This document shows positions 12,523 through 23,386 of a stretch of 36,239 nucleotides of DNA, piece after piece (position 1 is the stretch's first letter; the number at the start of each line of letters is the position of its first letter). The stretch comes from Rhodospirillales bacterium (GTDB lineage: Bacteria > Pseudomonadota > Alphaproteobacteria > Rhodospirillales > JASLLZ01). The notes beneath the pieces are model-generated. The model ran no database searches. It was not told the origin of the DNA and saw only the letters and a program-made list of their open reading frames with translations. Position numbers and translations under genes: made by a program. The DNA is taken from NCBI GenBank assembly GCA_030754885.1, contig JASLZL010000097.1, positions 84,097-120,335 of the forward strand. Direction: 5' to 3'.

Positions 12523-12933
12523 ATGGTCGACAAGGTACAACTCGAACTGGTCACGCCAAGCAAGTTATTGTTTGAGATGGAGACCGATATGGTCGTCGTG
12601 CCCGGCGGCGACGGTGACTTTGGCGTTCTTCCCGGCCATGCGCCGCTGTTGTCCACCCTCAGGCCCGGCACCATGGCGGTCTATGAGGGCGATAAGGTGT
12701 CCGAACGCGTGTTCGTCGCCGGCGGCTTTGCCGAGGTCGGGGACAACCGTTGCGTGGTGTTGGCCGAAGAGGCCGTGCCAGTCGCCGAGATCACCTCCGA
12801 GATGGTGACGGAACGCCTGAAGGAAGCGCAAGAGAAGGTGGCGGCGGCCGAGACGGACAAGGAAAAAGAAGACGCCGAACATGGTCTGAAGATCGCAGAG
12901 GCCATGGGGGCGGGACGGGAGGCAGGCGCATGA
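12523..12933 (+). CDS. atpC: ATP synthase F1 subunit epsilon
   Basis: Epsilon subunit at the foot of the rotor, 136 residues, which couples gamma to the c-ring and can inhibit ATP hydrolysis. The N-terminal beta-sandwich carries the signature VVVPGGDGDFGVLPGHAPLL. The C-terminal helices read ERLKEAQEKVAAAE and onward. It follows atpD by 24 bp. Its TGA stop overlaps the ATG of the downstream phosphatase gene (ATGA), so the F1 operon seems to continue into that gene. Confidence 0.95.
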   Translation: MVDKVQLELVTPSKLLFEMETDMVVVPGGDGDFGVLPGHAPLLSTLRPGTMAVYEGDKVSERVFVAGGFAEVGDNRCVVLAEEAVPVAEITSEMVTERLKEAQEKVAAAETDKEKEDAEHGLKIAEAMGAGREAGA

Positions 12934-13403
12934 AGCTTTACCTGGTTCGCCACGGCGCCGCGACGCCGGTGGAAGAGAATCCAGAGCAGCCGTTGTCAGA
13001 AAAGGGGCGCCAGGACATTCAGCGCCTGGCCGTTTTCATGGCGCGGAGCGGCGTCCAAGTCGTCCGCGTCATCCACAGCGGCAAAAAACGCGCCCAGGAC
13101 ACCGCTGTCCTGCTGGCCGATGTCGTGGGGCCGGGAAAGGTGGTGGAGGAGGCCGAATCGGGTCTGGGACCAAACGAGTCGACCGATCTTCTGGCCACCG
13201 CCGCCGAAGCGCTGACCGAGGACACCATGATCGTTGGTCACCAGCCGTTTCTGGGACGCATGGTGGCGCGCCTGCTGGCTGGCGCCGAAGATGCCATCAG
13301 CGTCGCCTTCGAGCCGGGTACGGTGGCCTGTCTCGAGCGTTCCGACAACGGCGGCGGCTGGCACCTCGACTGGATGGCCGGACCGAAACTGCTGGGCCAG
13401 TAG
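12930..13403 (+). CDS. sixA: SixA-like phosphohistidine phosphatase
   Basis: A 157-residue member of the histidine phosphatase (phosphoglycerate mutase-like) superfamily, SixA type. The N-terminal LVRHGAA places the phospho-acceptor histidine at residue 8, and the second catalytic histidine is in IVGHQPFLG. The IHSGKKRAQDTA stretch matches SixA. E. coli SixA acts on phosphohistidine, for example on the ArcB HPt domain or the nitrogen PTS protein NPr; the substrate here is unknown. The ATG at 12930 overlaps the atpC stop (ATGA), which indicates translational coupling to the ATP synthase operon. The longer open frame to 12750 is inside atpC and is not coding. Confidence 0.85.
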   Translation: MKLYLVRHGAATPVEENPEQPLSEKGRQDIQRLAVFMARSGVQVVRVIHSGKKRAQDTAVLLADVVGPGKVVEEAESGLGPNESTDLLATAAEALTEDTMIVGHQPFLGRMVARLLAGAEDAISVAFEPGTVACLERSDNGGGWHLDWMAGPKLLGQ

Positions 13404-13407
13404 ACGG

Positions 13408-13436
13408 GGCGGGTTTTACTCCGCCGTCAGTTTTTT
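13408..13436. terminator. Probable bidirectional terminator hairpin
   Basis: GGCGG (13408-13412) pairs with CCGCC (13421-13425) around an 8-base loop, followed five bases later by a run of six T on the plus strand (13431-13436). It lies just after the sixA stop and would end the atpHAGDC-sixA transcript. It overlaps the last codons of the convergent lyase gene, and the minus strand offers a run of four A, so termination in that direction is less certain. Confidence 0.6.
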
Positions 13437-14521
13437 CATTCCAAACAATAGCGTCTGGTCGCCGCCCTGGCGGGTGTGGCTGAGAGGCCGGAATTTGCGT
13501 ATCCACTTGATCATGGTTGGGTCCTTGAACCGGGCATAATAGGGCTCCATCCAGGCGAGCTTGGCGGCGTTCAGCGAGCCTCTCCACTGCTGTTTGTAGC
13601 CCGAGCGGGCGGCAAAGAACGACGGGTCGTCGAGGCCGGCAACGGTGCGCCTGATGAGCCTGTGCAGCGCACCTCCCTGTTCGGTGTAAAGGTCGAGGCC
13701 GTTCCGTGCCCCGGTTTCTGCAATCAGCACCAGGGGCGGGATGGAATAGAGGTGGTAGTGCAGCGCCTTGGAGCGCCGCACCATCTCCAGAGGCAAGGTT
13801 CCATCGTCTTCAATCTGGTCCATCGCGAAGCGGTAACGGCCCACCGACCAGTCAAACATTTCGTGGTCGTCGAGCGCCACGGCGGCGGCCATCACCGACC
13901 ACGCGGCCCAGTAAAGGTGGTTGTTGCGCCCGCTCGACCTCTCGGTACCGGTGGAATATTCGGCCCGCACCGTCTGGGCGAGACGACGTATCCAGATTTC
14001 TACCCCCTTCTTGATGTCTTCGTCGAGGGTCGGCTCGCCCCGCACCTTGAGATAGGCGACGGCGATGACGCCAAGCCCCCACTTACGGACGAAACCACCC
14101 TGAGCCGACATTTTGCCTAGGATTGCCCGCGCCTGTCCCCAATCTTCGAGCCAGGCTAGGACGCATTTCGCCGCCGCCGCCTGGGGCGGGTTGCTGGCGA
14201 TGTATTGGTCGCTCATTTTGGCAATTATCTTTTGAAAGTCGTTGAACGGCTTGGCGGCCTTCTTGTAGCGCCGCTCCGCCTCGGCATCGACGACCGACGA
14301 TCCGCTATCGGCTTCATAGAAGCCGCCGATGGTAAGATCGTGCACCGGCGGTGGCACCACAGGGCAAGTGAAGGCCGTGGGTGCCGTGCCATGGCGGGCG
14401 CGGGCGGCGGCGACGTCAAAGGGCGGGTGCAGGGTATTGGCGATCGGCGGATCGGCGGCGCTTGTCACCTGGGACAACGTTACGAACCAGACCAGTCCCA
14501 AGGCATTGACGTGACGTTTAT

Positions 14522-14525
<4 letters not shown>
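13416..14525 (-). CDS. Secreted alginate-lyase-like protein (PL5 family)
   Basis: A 369-residue protein with a signal peptide (hydrophobic stretch about 8-20, likely cleavage after TSA at 23) and an alpha/alpha-barrel similar to polysaccharide lyase family 5. PL5 hallmarks are the [16 protein letters not shown] segment (N202, H203) and [15 protein letters not shown] (R250, Y257), matching the catalytic His, Arg and Tyr of AlgL. The N-terminal SKY motif that carries the AlgL lysine appears here as GFY (about 68-70), so activity or substrate may differ. The GTG start at 14525 overlaps the uvrB stop (GTGA). No other alginate gene is in the window, so a biosynthetic role as in Pseudomonas is not supported. 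Polyuronate degradation or cell-envelope turnover are possibilities. Confidence 0.75.
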
Positions 14526-16660
<2,135 letters not shown>

Positions 16661-16693
16661 AACCCGAATATATACGGTTGACGGCGGGATTAG

Positions 16694-16705
16694 GGAACCG
16701 GTTCC
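16694..16705. promoter_or_regulatory. Perfect 12-bp palindrome in the uvrB promoter region
   Basis: GGAACCGGTTCC lies 34 bp upstream of the uvrB ATG, with a TATATA/TATATT box (minus strand) between it and the start. That position suits an operator overlapping the -35 region. It does not match the alphaproteobacterial LexA box GTTC-N7-GTTC, so SOS control cannot be claimed. The -10-like box is only about 8 bases from the ATG, which would give a very short or absent leader. Confidence 0.4.
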
Positions 16706-16827
16706 TGGGTGACCGCCTCCATGCGGCGATCCGGTCAGCCGGCTGGTGGCGGTGGTAATTAAGTAAGAGGCGAAACAATTGCCGAAACGAAGCGAATTTG
16801 TGGATTCCCGTGGTCCCAAAGGCGCGC

Positions 16828-16856
16828 TTGCGTTCGCCGGGGCGGAGTCGTAATTT
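16828..16856 (+). promoter_or_regulatory. Possible promoter of the aminotransferase gene
   Basis: TTGCGT (16828-16833), a 17-base spacer and TAATTT (16851-16856) lie 60 bp upstream of the ATG at 16917. The hexamers are weak matches. A 5-bp hairpin GCCGT-TTCCG-ACGGC (16866-16880) follows in the presumed leader. Confidence 0.3.
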
Positions 16857-16886
16857 TAGCCTAGCGCCGTTTCCGACGGCTACTGA

Positions 16887-18119
<1,233 letters not shown>

Positions 18120-18166
18120 GAATAACGTTCAAAGAGAAAAGAAACACCGGAGTCTAGGAGGAATCA

Positions 18167-20197
18167 GTGGCCGAGAAAAAACCTTCCACGCCGCGTTGCG
18201 CGGCTTTCGTTGGGTCGTATCTGAGCGGCAAGACAACGCTCTTGGAAAGCATCCTCCTCACCACCGGGGCGATTAACCGGAAAGGTAGCGTCACCGAGGG
18301 CAACTCCGTCGGTGATTCGGGTGCCGAATCCCGGGCCCGCCAAATGAGCACCGAAATGAACGTCGCCACTACCGAGTACCTGGGCGACGAATGGAGCTTC
18401 ATCGATTGTCCGGGCAGCGTCGAGCTGGCCCAGGATTCGTTCAACGCCGCCATGGCTGCGGACATCACGGTGGTGGTCTGCGATCCTGATGCCGACAAGG
18501 TACTGGGCGTTGCGCCCATGTTGCGGTTCCTTGGCGCGCGCCAAATTCCGCACCTTATCTTCATCAACAAGATTGATACCGCCGAAGCCCCGGTGATGGA
18601 CACCGTGGAATCCCTCAAGGGAGTGTCAAACCGGCCACTGTTGCTGCGCGAGATTCCCATTCGCGAAGGGGATCACGTCATCGGCCATGTGGAATTGGCG
18701 AGCGGGCGCGCTTTCAAATGGGAATTGGACAAGCAGTCCAATCCCATGGACATGCCCGACGGGATGCAAGAGCAATACGAGAGCGCCCGGGGCGAGATGC
18801 TGGAGATGCTGGCCGACTTCGACGATACTCTTCTCGAGCAATTGCTTGAAGATGCCGATCCATCCGCCGATGAGACCTATTCTAACCTGACAAAGGACGT
18901 GCAGCAGGGCCTCATCGTCCCGATCTTCTTCGGCTCGGCGGCGCATGACCACGGGGTGCGCCGCCTGCTCAAGGCCCTGCGTCACGAAACGCCGACCCAT
19001 GAAGTGGTGGCGGAACGCCTTGGGGTCGACGCGGCAGGCGGTGAGCCCAGAGCCCAGGTTTTTAAAACCCTGCACGCCGCCCACACGGGCAAATTATCCC
19101 TGGCCCGCGTGCTCTCAGGCGAGATCGCCGATTCCAGCAACCTGAACGGTGACCGGGTCAGCGGAATCTTTCGCTTGCTGGGCAGCAAGCAAGATAAGCA
19201 GAACAAGGCCGTCGCCGGTACCGTGGTCGGGCTGGGGCGCATGGAAAATGTGGGCGCGGGCGAGCTGTTATCCCTGGCGGGCGACGTCAAGGCCAACGAC
19301 TGGCCGGAGCCGCTGGCACCCCTTTATTCGCTCGCCATCCATGCCGAGCAGCGCTCCGACGAGGTGAAGCTGACCGGCGCCCTGGCGAAGTTGGTCGAGG
19401 AGGACTCGTCGCTCTCATTCGCCCCCAACTCGGATACGGGCGAACTGTTGATTTGGGGACTGGGGGACGTGCATTTGCAGATTGCCATCGATCGTCTGCG
19501 CAATCGCAACAATTTGGCAGTGGTTTCACATCGTCCCCAGGTGCCGTACAAGGAGACCATTCGCAAGACAGTCTCTCAGCACGCCCGTCACAAGAAACAA
19601 AGCGGCGGCCACGGCCAATTCGGCGATGTGCACCTGGACATCAAGCCGTTGCCCAGGGGATCGGGTTTCAACTTCGAGCAGAAGATTTCGGGCGGTGTCG
19701 TGCCCCGACAGTACATTCCCGCCGTCGAGCACGGCGTCAAGGATTACCTGAGCCGCGGGCCGCTCGGCTTCCATGTTGTCGACCTCTCGGTGACCCTCAC
19801 CGACGGCCAACACCATGCGGTCGACAGTTCCGACATGGCGTTCAGGGCGGCGGGTCAGTTGGCCATGCGCGAGGGCATGCCCAAGTGCAATCCGGTGCTG
19901 CTGGAGCCCATCTTCCAGGCCACCATTTCGGTGCCCAACCAATTCACCTCACGTCTCCAACGCTTGGTCAGCGGCCGGCGCGGGCAGATCTTAGGCTTCG
20001 ATGCCAAGGACGGATGGAAAGGATGGGACGAGGTGTCTGTCCAGATGCCCCAGTCCGAAATGCACGATTTGATCAACGAACTGCGCTCCATCACCCAGGG
20101 CGTCGGCACTTTCGACTGGAAATTCGATCATCTTCAGGAATTGGCCGGGAAAGAGGCCGATCAAGTGGTCGCGGCGCGAGCTGAAGCCCTGAAGTAA
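18167..20197 (+). CDS. Elongation factor G-like GTPase lacking the catalytic histidine
   Basis: A 676-residue paralogue of translation factor EF-G. The G domain has P-loop GSYLSGKT (16-23), G3 motif DCPGS (80-84) and G4 NKID (134-137). Domains II to V follow, with a domain IV segment HARHKKQSGGHGQFGDVHL that is well conserved with EF-G. In EF-G the G3 motif is DTPGH and its histidine activates the hydrolytic water; here that position is S84. A group of EF-G-like proteins in alphaproteobacteria shares DCPGS, and its function is not settled. The GTG start at 18167 has a strong AGGAGGA site five bases upstream. The gene is not beside tufA, rpsL or rpsG, so it is unlikely to be the housekeeping fusA. 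Confidence 0.88.
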   Translation: MAEKKPSTPRCAAFVGSYLSGKTTLLESILLTTGAINRKGSVTEGNSVGDSGAESRARQMSTEMNVATTEYLGDEWSFIDCPGSVELAQDSFNAAMAADITVVVCDPDADKVLGVAPMLRFLGARQIPHLIFINKIDTAEAPVMDTVESLKGVSNRPLLLREIPIREGDHVIGHVELASGRAFKWELDKQSNPMDMPDGMQEQYESARGEMLEMLADFDDTLLEQLLEDADPSADETYSNLTKDVQQGLIVPIFFGSAAHDHGVRRLLKALRHETPTHEVVAERLGVDAAGGEPRAQVFKTLHAAHTGKLSLARVLSGEIADSSNLNGDRVSGIFRLLGSKQDKQNKAVAGTVVGLGRMENVGAGELLSLAGDVKANDWPEPLAPLYSLAIHAEQRSDEVKLTGALAKLVEEDSSLSFAPNSDTGELLIWGLGDVHLQIAIDRLRNRNNLAVVSHRPQVPYKETIRKTVSQHARHKKQSGGHGQFGDVHLDIKPLPRGSGFNFEQKISGGVVPRQYIPAVEHGVKDYLSRGPLGFHVVDLSVTLTDGQHHAVDSSDMAFRAAGQLAMREGMPKCNPVLLEPIFQATISVPNQFTSRLQRLVSGRRGQILGFDAKDGWKGWDEVSVQMPQSEMHDLINELRSITQGVGTFDWKFDHLQELAGKEADQVVAARAEALK

Positions 20198-20289
20198 AAA
20201 CGCGGGCTTTCGGGCTCACCACCTATACGGAAAGGGCAAGCCCCGCTACGAGGGGGAATGATCAGGCACGATTCCACGCCGGCGGAAAA

Positions 20290-20304
20290 GGCCCTAATAG
20301 GGCC
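20290..20304 (-). terminator. Possible terminator of the TRAP operon
   Basis: GGCCCT-AAT-AGGGCC forms a 6-bp stem with a 3-base loop, and on the minus strand it is followed by TTTT. The dctM stop codon TAG lies in the hairpin. The 96-bp gap to the convergent EF-G-like gene holds no other obvious element. Confidence 0.45.
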
Positions 20305-21577
20305 CCATGATCAAGTTGGGCAACCACAGCGTCAACTGGGGAATGTAGGTGATCATGAACAGCACGATGACCAGCGGCACCATGAAGGGCAGGAACGCCA
20401 TGGTTATGACCTCGAAAGGTTTCTTGGTGATACCCACCATGATGTAAATGCCGACCCCCATCGGCGGCGTCGCCAGGCCAAGCAACAGCGCGTAGACGAT
20501 GATCAGGCCGAAGTGTACTCGGTCGATGCCGAATTGGTCGACGATGGGGATCAGGATTGGGATCAAGATCAACTTCGCCGGCACGCCTTCGACGACGCAG
20601 CCAATGGCAAGCAGGAAGAAGATCATGAGCAACAAGAAGACGTTTCTGTCCGTGGTGGTGAGCAGCACCGCCTCGGCCATCGCCTGGGGTATCTGCTCAA
20701 TGGCCAAGAGCCAGCCCATGACGTGGGAGAATCCGACGATCATCATGATCATGGCGGTGACCTTCGTGGTGTCGGTCATCGCCTTGACCAGCTTCTGGAT
20801 GTTGAGGCTCCGGTAAAAGGCGCCCAACAACAGCGAGTATGCGCAGGCCAGGACCCCCGCCTCGGTCGCCGTGGTATAGCCGGTGACGATGGCGCCGAGG
20901 ATGATGCCGGGCGCAACCAGAGCCGCAACGCCGTCAATCGCGTGGCTTCCGATATCGCGCAACGAGGCCCGGGGTTCGCGCGGGAAGTCGTGGCGCGTCG
21001 CCAAATAACGGTTCCACAGCATCAGCGAGAGGCCGATCAGGATACCCGGGATGACGCCACCGAGGAAGAGCCGCCCGACCGACGTGTCGGCCAGGAAACC
21101 GTAAATCACCAGGGATATGGAGGGTGGAATGATGGGGCCGATGACGGCCGTCGCCACGGTCAGGGCGCCGGCGAACTCGACGGGGTAGCCGCGGTCCTTC
21201 ATCGCCTTGACCTCGACCGTGCCAAGGCCGGCGATGTCGGCGACCGCGGAGCCCGAGATGCCGGCGAAGATCATTGAGGCGAGCACGTTGACCTGGGCCA
21301 GGCCGGCGCGGAAATGTCCCACCAGGAGGGTGGCGAAGTTGAATATCTTGTCGGTCATGCCGACGGCGTTCATCAGATTGCCGGCCATGATGAAGAACGG
21401 CACCGCCAGAAGTGACGCGTTATCAACCCCGTCGGCTACATGGCGCGGCAGGATGTAGAGCTCAGAGGTAAACCCTGCGGCAACCACGGTCGCCAGAACC
21501 GCCGTTCCCATCGCCATGATAATCGGCACCCGCATGACGAGGAGAAAGATGAAGCCAATAACGAGGATCCAGGTCAT
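20294..21577 (-). CDS. dctM: TRAP transporter large permease (DctM)
   Basis: The 12-13-helix channel subunit of a tripartite ATP-independent periplasmic transporter, 427 residues, which uses the sodium or proton gradient to bring in a substrate delivered by DctP. Family marks include VPFFIMAGNLMN, IIPPSISLVIYG and GLATPPMGVGIYI. The ATG at 21577 lies 14 bp after the dctQ stop. Third gene of the minus-strand dctP-dctQ-dctM unit. The substrate cannot be read from the permease. Confidence 0.94.
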   Translation of the reverse strand: MTWILVIGFIFLLVMRVPIIMAMGTAVLATVVAAGFTSELYILPRHVADGVDNASLLAVPFFIMAGNLMNAVGMTDKIFNFATLLVGHFRAGLAQVNVLASMIFAGISGSAVADIAGLGTVEVKAMKDRGYPVEFAGALTVATAVIGPIIPPSISLVIYGFLADTSVGRLFLGGVIPGILIGLSLMLWNRYLATRHDFPREPRASLRDIGSHAIDGVAALVAPGIILGAIVTGYTTATEAGVLACAYSLLLGAFYRSLNIQKLVKAMTDTTKVTAMIMMIVGFSHVMGWLLAIEQIPQAMAEAVLLTTTDRNVFLLLMIFFLLAIGCVVEGVPAKLILIPILIPIVDQFGIDRVHFGLIIVYALLLGLATPPMGVGIYIMVGITKKPFEVITMAFLPFMVPLVIVLFMITYIPQLTLWLPNLIMGPY

Positions 21578-21591
21578 ATTCGACGATGCGC

Positions 21592-22080
21592 CTAGCTATG
21601 GCCCGCGGAATGGGCGCTTTCCGGTTCGGGGTCGCCGCGCAACGCCTTCGCCGTGTCCAGCAAGGTGTTGATCAGGACTAAAATACAGGACAAGAAAAGC
21701 GGGAAGGTCTGCCACCAACGTGCAAGATCGACGATTTCGATGAGGTCGCCGGCCATCTGTCCCAGGGTCTGCGGTCCGTGCCACAGCATGATCGACATGA
21801 GGAATATGATGATTGCGTTGGCGAAGTAACGCGAGACCATGCGGCCCTTGTCACCGAAACGGTCGACGAAAAAGTCGACGGTGATGTCGCCGCCTCGGCG
21901 ATAGATGACGAAGAAACCAAAAAAGACGGCCCACGAGAAGAAGAAGACGGTCCACGGGAATACCAGTTGGATTCCCTTGTCGAACACGGCGCGCGTGGTG
22001 ATCTGCGCCATGTTGCCAACCAACATGATGACGAGACAGGAGTTTGCGAGCACAAGAAAAACGCGCTCGCAAACTCCCAT
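21592..22080 (-). CDS. dctQ: TRAP transporter small permease (DctQ)
   Basis: Four-helix small membrane subunit of the TRAP transporter, 162 residues from the ATG at 22080. The core WTVFFFSWAVFFGFFVIYRRGGDITVDFFVDRF is typical, with the conserved acidic/basic loop before helix three. The frame stays open for 21 further codons upstream and encodes LIDRIERL, which resembles the usual DctQ N terminus. There is no ATG, GTG or TTG in that extension, only CTG and ATT, so the true start may be non-canonical or the annotated ATG is correct. Gap of 59 bp to dctP and 14 bp to dctM. Confidence 0.88.
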   Translation of the reverse strand: MGVCERVFLVLANSCLVIMLVGNMAQITTRAVFDKGIQLVFPWTVFFFSWAVFFGFFVIYRRGGDITVDFFVDRFGDKGRMVSRYFANAIIIFLMSIMLWHGPQTLGQMAGDLIEIVDLARWWQTFPLFLSCILVLINTLLDTAKALRGDPEPESAHSAGHS

Positions 22081-22139
22081 CAGACGCTCAATGCGATCAA
22101 TCAGCGTCTTTACTCCACTGACGAAAGTACAACCGTCCG

Positions 22140-23156
22140 TCAGCGTCTACGGGTCGCTTCGACAGCTTCCAAGAAGCCCTTGGGCAGCTGGCCTTTCTTA
22201 GCCCGCTCGGCGTAGAAAGACTTCATCTTCTCGCGGAACGGGCCCGTGTCCATGGAATCGGAATAGGTGACGCCCTTGGCTTGAAGCCGCTTGATCGACT
22301 CCATGGTGTCGGCGTCGAGGAGCCCTTGTTCGTAATAAGAAGCCCCGGCGTGCGCCGCATCGACGGCGTCGCGTAGTTCGGCCGACAAACCATTATAGGC
22401 CTTGAGGTTGGTCAGGTAGCCGACGCTTTGCTCGTACTCGCGGTGCGAAGTGATATTGGGCGCCGGCTCATAGAACTTCATCGACTCGACCATGGCGGCC
22501 GGGCTGTTGACTGCCTCGACGAGGCCGCGGCCGAGCGAGGTGTAAACCTCTGTCCAACCGAGGACACGTACCTCGGCGCCAAGGTGCGTCCAGGCGTCAA
22601 CGGCGAGCTGGTCTTTATGCATCCGGAGCTTGATGTTCTGAACGTCGGCCAGCGAGCCGATTTTTTTCTTCGACACCATGACCCGCCAAGAGCCGCGCGG
22701 GAAGGCGACGTATTCGCCCATCAGGGTGATGCCGCCCTTCTTCTCGACGTTGGCAACCCAGCCCTTGACGAGCTTGGTCTTCATGAAACGATACCAGTGG
22801 GCGCGGTCGTCGTACAAGAATGGCGCGCTGATGTACTTCAAGGCCGGTTCCCACTTCGCCATGTATGTGGCGGTCGTGTTGTAGATGTGGACGGTGCCGG
22901 CTTGAAGCTGGTCCAACACGGCGCCTTTTTTGCCCAACTGCTCTGAGGGGTAGACCTTCATTTCCATCTTGCCATTCGACAACTCCCCGACAAGATCGGA
23001 GAATTTGCCATGACCGCGGCCCTCGAGACTATAGGCCGGCTGTTCCGTGGCTTGGCGCCAGACCACATCGGCGGCCGATGACGCGGTCGTAAAACCCATG
23101 ACCAAAACCGCCGCAAAGGCGGTGAGGCCGGTCCCATATTTATATTTGGACATCAT
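22140..23156 (-). CDS. dctP: TRAP transporter solute-binding protein (DctP)
   Basis: Periplasmic substrate-binding protein of the TRAP system, 338 residues. The signal peptide covers about 1-29 with cleavage after SSA. The mature part has the DctP fold marks LADVQNIKLRMH, where the arginine is at the place of the family's carboxylate-binding arginine, and GWTEVYTSLGRGLVEAVNS. The start is one of two adjacent ATG codons (23156 or 23153), preceded by AAGGAGG. A conserved arginine fits a carboxylate ligand, but the compound is not identified. Divergent from the first MmgE/PrpD gene across 230 bp. First gene of the operon, with a promoter candidate at 23215-23245. Confidence 0.92.
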   Translation of the reverse strand: MMSKYKYGTGLTAFAAVLVMGFTTASSAADVVWRQATEQPAYSLEGRGHGKFSDLVGELSNGKMEMKVYPSEQLGKKGAVLDQLQAGTVHIYNTTATYMAKWEPALKYISAPFLYDDRAHWYRFMKTKLVKGWVANVEKKGGITLMGEYVAFPRGSWRVMVSKKKIGSLADVQNIKLRMHKDQLAVDAWTHLGAEVRVLGWTEVYTSLGRGLVEAVNSPAAMVESMKFYEPAPNITSHREYEQSVGYLTNLKAYNGLSAELRDAVDAAHAGASYYEQGLLDADTMESIKRLQAKGVTYSDSMDTGPFREKMKSFYAERAKKGQLPKGFLEAVEATRRR

Positions 23157-23214
23157 TACCCTAGATCCTCCTTGTTATGGTTCGTCTATCGTGGATTTTT
23201 TTTGTTCAAGGTCC

Positions 23215-23245
23215 TGTATATGCCCCAATCACATAGGACGGTCAA
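23215..23245 (-). promoter_or_regulatory. Promoter candidate for the TRAP operon
   Basis: On the minus strand TTGACC (23245-23240) is followed after 19 bases by TATACA (23220-23215). The -35 box matches the consensus at five of six positions; the spacing is long. It would give a leader of about 50 bases that carries the AAGGAGG site of dctP. Confidence 0.45.
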
Positions 23246-23302
23246 CAGCCAATGCCGAATGGCTTGGGCCGGCGCGTTCAGACGTTCTGTGGGATGAAGC
23301 GA

Positions 23303-23329
23303 CTACCGTGGCGCAATCGTTCACGGTAG
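23303..23329. promoter_or_regulatory. Operator-like inverted repeat between dctP and the MmgE/PrpD gene
   Basis: CTACCGTG (23303-23310) and CACGGTAG (23322-23329) are perfect 8-bp arms with an 11-base spacer, a geometry usual for dimeric regulators. It lies 57 bp upstream of the ATG of the plus-strand gene and about 60 bp from the dctP promoter candidate, so it could control either side. No promoter boxes for the plus-strand gene are convincing. Confidence 0.5.
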
Positions 23330-23386
23330 GATCGCTGCCCGACGAGGTTTGTTTTTTGGGAAAATTAATTGAGGGGGAACATAAAC

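Noticed and set aside
16694-16716. LexA/SOS box at uvrB
   Set aside because: The alphaproteobacterial GTTC-N7-GTTC spacing is not met; only a symmetric palindrome is present.
20258-21277. 339-codon plus-strand frame opposite dctM
   Set aside because: Asp/His/Gln-rich antisense shadow of a membrane-protein gene.
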